This document shows positions 1 to 6,134 of a DNA stretch of 8,586 nt, piece by piece (the stretch's first letter is position 1; each line of letters begins with the position of its first letter). The position numbers were made by a program, and so were the translations under genes. The DNA is from Aquifex aeolicus (GTDB lineage: Bacteria > Aquificota > Aquificia > Aquificales > Aquificaceae): positions 1 to 8,586 of the forward strand of contig DQTK01000083.1 in the NCBI GenBank assembly GCA_015662815.1. The letters run 5' to 3'. A model generated the notes under the pieces. It did not search any database and was not told where the DNA came from. It saw only the letters and a program-made list of their open reading frames with translations.

Positions 1-50
1 AAGCTAAGGAGAAACCTTGGTTCTTATCTCCCAACAGATTTTTATCGATT

Positions 51-70
51 CGTTTAAAATTTTTTAAACG
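51..70. repeat. Inverted repeat just upstream of the sulfur-carrier gene
   Basis: Two 8-base arms, CGTTTAAA and TTTAAACG, are separated by 4 bases (ATTT), and the last G of the right arm is the first G of the GGAGGT ribosome binding site. In RNA it would form a weak AT-rich hairpin abutting the SD; in DNA it could be an operator. It could also be the tail of an upstream gene's terminator. It lies inside two short upstream reading frames that end at 57 and 77. Seen directly; function is unknown. Confidence 0.4.
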
Positions 71-80
71 GAGGTAAGAA

Positions 81-356
81 ATGGCAGTGACAGTAAGAAT
101 TCCTACTCCTTTAAGAAGATTAACTAACGGCCAGGGAGAAGTTGAAGTAGATGCGAGAAGTGTTAGAGAAGCTATAGAAAAACTCGAAGAGCAGTTTCCC
201 GGTTTTAAGGAAAGGTTAATGGATGAGAACTGTGAACTGAGAAAGTTTGTTAATCTTTACGTAAACGATGAAGATGTGAGATTTTTAAAAGGATTGGATA
301 CGGAATTAAAAGACGGAGATACACTATCTATAGTTCCCGCCATAGCCGGCGGTTAA
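81..356 (+). CDS. CysO/MoaD/ThiS-family sulfur carrier protein
   Basis: Encodes 91 residues with the beta-grasp (ubiquitin-like) pattern of MoaD/ThiS proteins, ending in the required Gly-Gly (PAIAGG, residues 86-91). In this family that C-terminus is adenylated and converted to a thiocarboxylate that donates sulfur. The block FVNLYVNDEDVRF (56-68), the N-terminal VTVRIPTPLR and the tail SIVPAIAGG resemble, from memory, mycobacterial CysO, the carrier for a cysteine synthase, more than molybdopterin MoaD or thiamine ThiS. There is one cysteine (C51). The length is normal. The ATG has a strong GGAGGT SD at 70-75, five bases upstream. The stop overlaps the stop of the convergent smc gene by 4 bp. 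A CysO system would need an E1-like activating enzyme, a CysM-like synthase and often a Mec-type JAMM protease; none is in the window. Family confidence is high; the CysO-versus-MoaD role is an inference. Confidence 0.88.
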   Translation: MAVTVRIPTPLRRLTNGQGEVEVDARSVREAIEKLEEQFPGFKERLMDENCELRKFVNLYVNDEDVRFLKGLDTELKDGDTLSIVPAIAGG

Positions 357-3300
357 TCCTTCTTTATCAACTCTTCTAAAGCTTTATTTTCGAGAGCAAA
401 AACTTCCGATATTCCTCCTCTGGCGCTTACGCCTATAATCCTGTCCGCAAAAGAAGCAACTACTTCCCGTAAGGTAACTACTATAAATTGAGCCTCTTTG
501 GATTTTTGTCTTATAAGTTCCCCTACTTTTCTTGCATTTATTTCGTCTAGATGAGCGTCTACTTCATCAAAGTAATAGAACGGTGAAGGCTTATATTCCT
601 GTATCGCAAATATCAGGGAAAGAGCGGCAAGGGTCTTTTCTCCTCCGGACATTGCTTCAAGATATTGAACGTCTTTCCCCCTGGGTTTTACAGTAAGTTG
701 TATGCCTCCTGAAAAAGGGTTTTCCTCGTTATCAAGGAGCATCTCGGCTCTACCGCCCGGCGATAGGAAAGAGAAGATTCTCTTCAGGTTTCTATTAATA
801 GTATTAAAGGCTTCAAGGAAAACTTTTCTTTTTTTAGCTTCTATCTCCTCTATTAAATTTTTAATAGCTTTACTTTCCTCTTTTAATTTAATTTGTTTCT
901 CTTTATACTCGTTAAAACGGCTAAGTTCTTGCTCATAATCTTCTTGGGCACGGAAATTAACATTACCGATAAGTTCAATTTCCCTTTTAGCTTTATTTAT
1001 TTCTTCTTTCAGTTTACTTGCACTTTCTTTTACTTCTTCTATTTCTAAATCCTTATACTGTAAGAGTTTTTCTTCTATAGTACTTAGTTTATCCTTGATA
1101 CTAATTATCTCTTTTTCCCTGTCATAAATTCTCTCTTTCAATTCTTCTTCCTGTAGTTTTAATCTGCCAAGGTAAGCTTTTAGCTCGGAAATTTCCCTTT
1201 CAAGTTTTTCTCTTTCCTTAAAGAAGCTATATACGCTTCCTTCTACTTCCTTTATCTTCTGAGAAGTTTTCTCTTTGAAAATTTTTAACCTTTCTATATC
1301 TTCCCTTAGCTTTTCAATTTTCCCTTTAAGATACTCTTTTTCTTTTTCCTTTTCTTGAATTTCTCTTATTATGTATTCCAATTCATATTTTCTTTTATTT
1401 ATTTCATTTTCAAGTTCCCGTATGTGTATCTGTTTCTCTACTGTCTTTTTTCTTATTTTGCTATACTCTTTTCTTTTTTTCTCAAGGTCAGTTTGGGAAT
1501 AATGTTTTTTGATATCATTTTCCTTTAATTTTATATTATTTAATTTTTCTTCATAATACTGAATCTCATCTTCTAAAGATTTTAAATTGATTTCTATTTC
1601 ATTATATTTATTCTTCAATATTTCCAGATATTCTTCAGATTTTTTTATTCTATTTTCGTATCTATTTGCAAAATCTTCAGGGTTCTCCCTCAAAAGTTCT
1701 TCTATTTTCTTTTCAGTTAGTTTTAACAGCGCAAACTTTTCAGAAGATAAAGAACGAATATCTCTTATCTTTCTCTGAATTATTGCTTCCTCTTCCTTAA
1801 GTTTCTTTTCTTCTTCCATAAGTTCATCCAAAAGTTCTTCATAATACTTTTTATTTAACTCTCCGCTTGCTTTAATTGAGCCTCCTGTAATTATTCCGCT
1901 TTTTTCAATGAGCTCACCGTCTAAAGTAACCATTCTATAGGTTCCTATACCTATCGCTTTAGCACTATCAAAATCTTCCACAATCAGGGTATCTCCAAAA
2001 ACAAACCTTATAACATTTTCAAAAATTGGATCGTATTCGATTAAGTTTACAGCAAAGTCTATCGCTCCCTTAACCCTTGGATATCTCAATGGTTTACTCT
2101 CCGCTCTTATACGGTTGAGTGGGATAAAACTGAACCTTCCGAGATTTAATTTTTTTGCCAAATCTATACATTCTTTAGCTACATTTTCATTTTCCACTAC
2201 TATATACCTTAGTCTTCCTCCACCTGCTATTTCTATCGCTGTTATATGTTCATAATTTTTAACTTTTATTAAATCAGAAACTGTTCCATAAACCCCCCTT
2301 ATTTCTTTAAAAACTTCACTTATTCTTGAAACATTTCCCACTTCTCTTTCAACTGCTCCTTTTTCCTTTAGAAGTTCTTCGATCTTTTGTCTTACTTCCT
2401 TCAGTCTTTTTTCATAAATCCTCAGTTCCTCATTGAGGTTTTTAAACTCCGCTTCTTCCCTCCTTTTTATCTCCTGCAATCTAAAAACTTCTTTCTTTTT
2501 TTCATCAATAGCTTTCAATATTTCCTCTTTTTCCTTCTTTAGATTTTCTATATCATCGTATGTTTTCTCAATTTTAATTCTGAGTTCTCTAAGTTCTATC
2601 TCCAAATCTCTCTTTTTGTTTAATAATTCCGATAGATTTTTGTTTAAAAATTCTTTTTCTTCCTCAAGCTTTTTAACTTCTTCAAGGGTTATCTTCAGTT
2701 TTTCTTCTTCCTTTTCCAAATCCTTAAGCCTTTGCTCTTCCAAAGATTTTAATTCTTCATAGAATTTCTTTTCCTTTTCATATTCCTTCTCTAAATTATC
2801 AATTTCCTGTTTAAGAACAGAGGAATCTTTTTTAAGATTTTCTATAAGTTTTTCTATACTCTTCATTCTTTTTTCAGATAATAATAATTCCTTTTCCTTT
2901 TCTTTTATACTTTTCTCCGAGTTTTCAACATCGGCAATAAGTTTTCCCATTTTTTCCTTGTAAGGAATAATTTTTTCGTTAATTTCCTTAAGGGCTTTTT
3001 CTTTATCTTTTAAAATATTCTCATTTTGCTCCAATATATCCAGAATATTTTCTAATTTCTCATTAAAGTTCTGGAGTTCTTCATCTATCTGTTTCTTTTC
3101 AGAAAGCAGTTTATTTCTTTCCTTTACAAGTAATTTAGCTTCGGCTTCCATTTTCTTTATCTTCAGCTCCTTATACCGATGAAGTTTTTCCTTTTCTTTC
3201 TTTAGTCTTTCCAACTGAGTTTTTATTTCCTCAAGAATTAAATCTATTTCCTTTATTTTGAGTTCCACCTCGGCAAGGTCATTTAAGGCTTTTTCCTTTT

Positions 3301-3823
3301 TTCTCTCATATTCTCCTATTCCCGCAACTTCTTCTATTATTCTTTTCCTCTCTAAAGGGGTCATTTTCAAGAACTTTACGATATCACCTTGATAAACAAC
3401 GTTATAAGCGTTTTCGTATATACCTGCTTTTGCTAGAAAATCTTTTAAATCCTTTTCCCTTACGTTTACACCATTTATCTTGAAAATGCTCCTTCCCTCT
3501 TTCGTTACTTTTCTGGATATAACCACATTTTCGTCTGATATGGGAAAAGCTCCGAGATTTTTAAAATGAACCTCTACGTAAGCATACTGAGCCTTTTGTC
3601 CGTTTTTTGAAAAAATTAGATAACTGAGATTTTTAGCTCGTAGAGCTTTAGCACTGCTAAGTCCCAAAGCAAAAGAAATAGCATCTCCTATATTGCTCTT
3701 ACCAGCTCCATTTGGTCCAACAACTGCTATGAACCCTTCACCTATAAGTATTTCTCTTTTTTTAGTTCCGTATGATTTAAATCCCTCTACTATAAGCTTT
3801 TCTATATAAGCCTTTCCCTCCAT
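353..3823 (-). CDS. smc: Chromosome segregation protein SMC (condensin ATPase)
   Basis: A 1156-residue SMC protein, full length for the family, which forms the homodimeric ring that compacts and resolves the chromosome. Order of parts: N-terminal ATPase half with Walker A GPNGAGKS (36-43) and Q-loop Gln145 in VVYQGDIVKF; coiled coil about 165-505; hinge about 508-650 with the conserved glycines AGGG (533-536) and SGIITGGS (642-649); return coil about 655-1000; C-terminal ATPase half with signature SGGEKT (1059-1064), Walker B ending FYYFDEVDA (D1086, E1087) and D-loop DAHLD. The head and the tail FIVVTLREVV resemble archaeal SMCs such as Pyrococcus more than typical bacterial ones (from memory). 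The coils are extremely Lys/Glu rich. The start at 3823 puts IEKLIVEGFKSYG in the usual place. No SD is visible; a TATAAT lies 13 bases before the ATG. Neither scpA/scpB nor ftsY is adjacent. It is divergent from plsY. Confidence 0.97.
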   Translation of the reverse strand: MEGKAYIEKLIVEGFKSYGTKKREILIGEGFIAVVGPNGAGKSNIGDAISFALGLSSAKALRAKNLSYLIFSKNGQKAQYAYVEVHFKNLGAFPISDENVVISRKVTKEGRSIFKINGVNVREKDLKDFLAKAGIYENAYNVVYQGDIVKFLKMTPLERKRIIEEVAGIGEYERKKEKALNDLAEVELKIKEIDLILEEIKTQLERLKKEKEKLHRYKELKIKKMEAEAKLLVKERNKLLSEKKQIDEELQNFNEKLENILDILEQNENILKDKEKALKEINEKIIPYKEKMGKLIADVENSEKSIKEKEKELLLSEKRMKSIEKLIENLKKDSSVLKQEIDNLEKEYEKEKKFYEELKSLEEQRLKDLEKEEEKLKITLEEVKKLEEEKEFLNKNLSELLNKKRDLEIELRELRIKIEKTYDDIENLKKEKEEILKAIDEKKKEVFRLQEIKRREEAEFKNLNEELRIYEKRLKEVRQKIEELLKEKGAVEREVGNVSRISEVFKEIRGVYGTVSDLIKVKNYEHITAIEIAGGGRLRYIVVENENVAKECIDLAKKLNLGRFSFIPLNRIRAESKPLRYPRVKGAIDFAVNLIEYDPIFENVIRFVFGDTLIVEDFDSAKAIGIGTYRMVTLDGELIEKSGIITGGSIKASGELNKKYYEELLDELMEEEKKLKEEEAIIQRKIRDIRSLSSEKFALLKLTEKKIEELLRENPEDFANRYENRIKKSEEYLEILKNKYNEIEINLKSLEDEIQYYEEKLNNIKLKENDIKKHYSQTDLEKKRKEYSKIRKKTVEKQIHIRELENEINKRKYELEYIIREIQEKEKEKEYLKGKIEKLREDIERLKIFKEKTSQKIKEVEGSVYSFFKEREKLEREISELKAYLGRLKLQEEELKERIYDREKEIISIKDKLSTIEEKLLQYKDLEIEEVKESASKLKEEINKAKREIELIGNVNFRAQEDYEQELSRFNEYKEKQIKLKEESKAIKNLIEEIEAKKRKVFLEAFNTINRNLKRIFSFLSPGGRAEMLLDNEENPFSGGIQLTVKPRGKDVQYLEAMSGGEKTLAALSLIFAIQEYKPSPFYYFDEVDAHLDEINARKVGELIRQKSKEAQFIVVTLREVVASFADRIIGVSARGGISEVFALENKALEELIKKD

Positions 3824-3836
3824 TTAATACATAAAA

Positions 3837-3842
3837 ATTATA
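3837..3842 (-). promoter_or_regulatory. Probable -10 box of smc
   Basis: On the minus strand a perfect TATAAT lies 13 bases before the smc ATG. Initiation about 7 bases downstream would give a leader of only about 6 nt, with no SD. No convincing -35 is seen at 16-18 bp spacing. In AT-rich DNA one hexamer is weak evidence, but three other genes here show the same arrangement. Confidence 0.5.
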
Positions 3843-3996
3843 AACGGGAAAAGTTATGCTAAATGTATGGGGAAGAGTTAAAAACTTAAACAAAATGAGA
3901 AGAGAAAAAGAGTTAAAACAACGGTAGATGTGAAAAGTTTTACGATATGTGCTTTGAAAGTTTCGGTGAAAGAATTCTTATTAAGAAATGGAAAAT

Positions 3997-4002
3997 TATA
4001 AT
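3997..4002 (+). promoter_or_regulatory. Probable -10 box of plsY
   Basis: A perfect TATAAT lies 14 bases before the plsY ATG, predicting a leader of about 7 nt. The bases before the ATG (ACTTTATACCT) contain no SD. A poor -35 candidate, TTCTTA (3975-3980), is spaced 16 bp upstream and matches the TTGACA consensus at 3 of 6 positions. Confidence 0.5.
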
Positions 4003-4016
4003 TAAACTTTATACCT

Positions 4017-4595
4017 ATGGACGGTATATTTCTCGTAATAATCTCCTATCTATTAGGTTCTTTGACTTTCGGAGAAATTATTGCAAGATTCAAAGGAGTA
4101 AATCTCAGGGAAATAGGTAGCGGAAACGTAGGAGCTACTAATGTTTCCCGTGCCCTCGGAAAGAAATACGGAATATTGGTATTTATACTGGATATGCTTA
4201 AGGGCTTTATATCCACTTTATTGGCTATAAAGATTTACGGATTAGACTCTTGGATTACTTTTTTCGTGGGTATAGCTTCCGTGGTTGGTCATATGTATCC
4301 TTTATTCTTCAAATTTAGAGGTGGAAAAGGCGTAGCAACAGCCTTTGGAGTACTCCTTGCTATATCTATAAAGGCGGCTTTTTTATCCTTCCTAACGTGG
4401 TTACTTGTAGTGTATGAGACCAGATACGTTTCCCTCGGCTCAATAATAGCTTCTTTTATCTCCCTACCTTTGCTCGCAATATTTGAATATCCATTGAAAC
4501 TCATATTCATGGCTCTGATAATCTCTTTACTAGTGTTGTACAAGCATAGGGACAATATATGGAGGCTCTTGATGGGACGAGAACACAAAATTTAA
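4017..4595 (+). CDS. plsY: Glycerol-3-phosphate acyltransferase PlsY
   Basis: A 192-residue integral membrane enzyme that transfers the acyl group of acyl-phosphate to the 1-position of glycerol-3-phosphate, the first committed step of phospholipid synthesis in bacteria that use PlsX/PlsY. The three family motifs are present: GSGNVGATN (34-42); GHMYPLFFKFRGGKG (91-105), holding the glycine-rich phosphate-binding loop; and the C-terminal YKHRDNIWRLLMGRE (175-189). Hydrophobic segments fall at about 1-20, 52-72, 78-98, 106-133 and 137-175, consistent with the family's multi-pass fold. The length is typical. The ATG directly begins the family's usual first helix (YLLGSLTFGEIIAR follows). No SD is seen and the -10 box is 14 bases upstream. 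The gene is divergent from smc and its stop lies 19 bp before tyrS. PlsX is not in the window. Confidence 0.96.
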   Translation: MDGIFLVIISYLLGSLTFGEIIARFKGVNLREIGSGNVGATNVSRALGKKYGILVFILDMLKGFISTLLAIKIYGLDSWITFFVGIASVVGHMYPLFFKFRGGKGVATAFGVLLAISIKAAFLSFLTWLLVVYETRYVSLGSIIASFISLPLLAIFEYPLKLIFMALIISLLVLYKHRDNIWRLLMGREHKI

Positions 4596-4600
4596 AGTTT

Positions 4601-4606
4601 TATAAT
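4601..4606 (+). promoter_or_regulatory. Probable -10 box of tyrS
   Basis: A perfect TATAAT sits in the 19-bp gap between plsY and tyrS, 8 bases before the tyrS ATG. Initiation at the usual distance would start the mRNA about 1-2 bases before the ATG, giving an essentially leaderless transcript. There is no SD in the gap (CTTCAAGT precedes ATG). No good -35 is seen at normal spacing; TTGATG at 4569-4574 is 26 bp away, too far. Confidence 0.5.
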
Positions 4607-4614
4607 CTTCAAGT

Positions 4615-5799
4615 ATGACTCCCGAAGAACAACTAAAACTGATAAAGGAAGGAACTGTTGAAATAATAGAAGAGGAGGAATTGCTTAAGAAACTCAAAGA
4701 GGGAAGACCTCTGAGAATAAAAGCAGGTTTTGACCCTACGGCTCCGAATCTTCATTTAGGACACGTGGTTCTACTCCAGAAACTTAGACAGTTTCAAAAA
4801 TTTGGACATGAGATTTACTTCATTATCGGAGACTTTACAGCAATGATAGGAGACCCTACCGGAAGAAACGAAACCAGGCCGACATTATCGAAAGAACAGG
4901 TTTTAGAAAACGCAAAGACTTATAAACATCAAGTCTTTAAAGTTCTTATGCCGGAAAAAACTAAGGTAATCTTTAACTCAACCTGGTTGGAGAAATTGGG
5001 AACAAAGGGATTAATAGAGCTCTGTGCAAAGTATACGGTAGCAAGGATTCTCGAAAGAGACGATTTCTCTAAAAGATTTAAAGAGGGTATTCCCATATAC
5101 ATTCACGAGTTTATTTATCCGCTTCTCCAAGCTTACGACTCCGTTGCGATAAAAGCGGATGTTGAAATAGGCGGTACAGACCAAAAGTTTAACCTTTTAA
5201 TAGGAAGGGATATTCAGAGGGAGTACGGGCAAGAACCACAAGTTTGCATAACACTTCCGCTTCTCGTAGGGCTTGACGGAACAAGGAAAATGTCAAAGTC
5301 CTACGGGAACTATGTGGGAATAACGGAAGAACCAAAAACTATGTTTGCTAAGATTATGTCAATCCCCGATGGGATAATGTGGGACTGGTTTTTACTCCTC
5401 ACAGACCATACGAAAGAGGAAATAGAAAAAATGAAGAAAGATATGCATCCGATGGAAGCTAAGAAATACCTAGCCTACACTATAGTAAAGAGATTTCATT
5501 CCCAAGAAGAAGCTAAGCAGGCAAAAGAATGGTGGGAAAAGACATTTTCTCAAAGGGAATTTCCCGAAGATGCACCTGTTGTTGAATTCTCTGAAAACAA
5601 AGTAAAAGCGGTAGACTTCTTAGTCAAAATAGGTGCAGTAAAATCTAAAAATGAAGCTAGGAGGATTATACAAGGTGGAGGTCTAAAGGTAAACGGTGAA
5701 AAGATAGCTAATCCTAATGAAGAGATATTTATCCAAGGAGAAGTTAAAGTAAAAGTTGGTAAGAAGAAATTCTATAGAGTTGTAAATAAGGAGGAATAA
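4615..5799 (+). CDS. tyrS: Tyrosyl-tRNA synthetase
   Basis: A 394-residue class I aminoacyl-tRNA synthetase that charges tRNA-Tyr in the cytoplasm. The Rossmann core has the HIGH motif as HLGH (47-50) after [10 protein letters not shown], the tyrosine-pocket segment GGTDQKFN (186-193), and the second signature KMSKS (225-229) within [14 protein letters not shown]-terminal S4-like RNA-binding domain spans about 330-394 ([20 protein letters not shown]). The canonical KMSKS and the overall layout suit the TyrZ type rather than the E. coli TyrS type, which has a KFGKS-like loop. The N-terminus MTPEEQ matches the family start. The upstream gap is far too short for a T-box leader, so antitermination control by uncharged tRNA is unlikely. 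No SD is present. The 3' end carries the SD (GGAGGA, 5790-5795) for the following small ORF. Confidence 0.97.
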   Translation: MTPEEQLKLIKEGTVEIIEEEELLKKLKEGRPLRIKAGFDPTAPNLHLGHVVLLQKLRQFQKFGHEIYFIIGDFTAMIGDPTGRNETRPTLSKEQVLENAKTYKHQVFKVLMPEKTKVIFNSTWLEKLGTKGLIELCAKYTVARILERDDFSKRFKEGIPIYIHEFIYPLLQAYDSVAIKADVEIGGTDQKFNLLIGRDIQREYGQEPQVCITLPLLVGLDGTRKMSKSYGNYVGITEEPKTMFAKIMSIPDGIMWDWFLLLTDHTKEEIEKMKKDMHPMEAKKYLAYTIVKRFHSQEEAKQAKEWWEKTFSQREFPEDAPVVEFSENKVKAVDFLVKIGAVKSKNEARRIIQGGGLKVNGEKIANPNEEIFIQGEVKVKVGKKKFYRVVNKEE

Positions 5800-5800
5800 A

Positions 5801-5905
5801 ATGAAGGGAGAAGCCCTTTTGTTTATGCTATTTTCTTGGATGCTTATATGCTCTCTTTCGGTATACTGCTTTACAATGCTTCTTACCCATTCCGACCTCT
5901 CTTAG
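5801..5905 (+). CDS. Small single-pass membrane protein (34 aa)
   Basis: A short ORF begins one base after the tyrS stop. A strong SD (GGAGGA, 5790-5795) lies inside the last tyrS codons with 5-base spacing to the ATG, so translational coupling is likely. The peptide begins MKGEALLFMLFSW and has one hydrophobic helix at about residues 5-28, with Trp13 and Cys17 and Cys23 in the membrane, then a short polar tail ending HSDLS. The pattern resembles the roughly 30-40-residue small accessory subunits of NSS/SSS transporters (MetS-like), which are normally encoded beside the large transporter; none is visible here. Alternatives are a leftover of such a pair or an unrelated micro-membrane protein. 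The SD, spacing and hydrophobic profile support a real gene; the family link is a guess. Confidence 0.5.
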   Translation: MKGEALLFMLFSWMLICSLSVYCFTMLLTHSDLS

Positions 5906-6134
5906 ACTGCTTTAGTCCCTGTGTTATAACAAATTTGTCAAAAATTTGACTAAGTTTTTCTATTAATCTTGTCGCTCCATACTCCCCTTATTTTACTTTT
6001 TCTCACTCAGCGCATAAGTTATGTTAAAACCAGTTCGGATGAACCACCACCGTAGATGAAGACAAGGAACAAGACTAGGTAAAAGAGTATGTTAAACCCC
6101 GAAAAAGGCAAACCAGGTTATATTATAACAGGAA
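5906..6134. other. Intergenic stretch between the tyrS small ORF and the DUF151 gene
   Basis: A 229-bp stretch without a confident gene. It holds the hairpin at 5934-5960; a GTTATAAC palindrome (5923-5930) and a 13-base palindrome GTTATATTATAAC (6117-6129) next to the DUF151 stop; a minus-strand open frame of 34 codons at 5883-5987 with no start codon, containing YGATRLIEKLSQIFDKF; and a minus-strand TTG-started frame of 30 residues at 6019-6111 that is strongly hydrophobic. It may be a graveyard of small or broken genes. I see no tRNA, CRISPR repeat or riboswitch. Confidence 0.4.
5934..5960 (+). terminator. Possible weak terminator after tyrS and the small ORF
   Basis: GTCAAA (5937-5942) and TTTGAC (5945-5950) form an inverted repeat, foldable as a 5-bp stem with an AAAT loop. 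TAAG and a run of five T follow (5955-5959). It lies 32 bases after the small ORF stop. The stem is short and AT-rich, so as a terminator it would be weak at high temperature. The same palindrome could be a protein-binding site. Confidence 0.3.

Larger units (their letters stand above)
3824..4016. other. Divergent smc/plsY intergenic region
   Basis: This 193-bp region carries outward-facing -10 boxes near each end. Between them is a 23-codon ATG frame (3856-3927, +, start MLNVWGRVKN) with no good SD. It is followed in the +2 frame by codons from about 3882 that stop just before plsY, reading in part VDVKSFTICALKVSVKEF. Together these could be a small gene split by one frameshift, or chance. 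I see no RNA gene or strong hairpin. Confidence 0.4.

Noticed and set aside
1..80. C-terminal end of an upstream plus-strand gene
   Set aside because: Two frames are open from the edge (stops at 55-57 and 75-77), each too short to choose between or identify.
702..2762. Plus-strand frames of 63-109 codons inside smc (for example 702-938, 1587-1778, 2433-2762)
   Set aside because: Ser/Phe/Leu-rich antisense shadows of the Lys/Glu-rich coiled-coil codons of smc, without SDs or family similarity.
4289..4588. 99-codon minus-strand frame antisense to plsY
   Set aside because: plsY on the other strand has all three catalytic motifs in this interval; the antisense frame has no SD and no recognisable motif.
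4596..4614. T-box or other leader control of tyrS
   Set aside because: Only 19 bp separate plsY and tyrS, too little for a T-box or any riboswitch.
6033..6044. GTTC-GGAT-GAAC hairpin as an RNA element
   Set aside because: Only four base pairs with flanking mismatches; no tRNA-like or riboswitch-like context.
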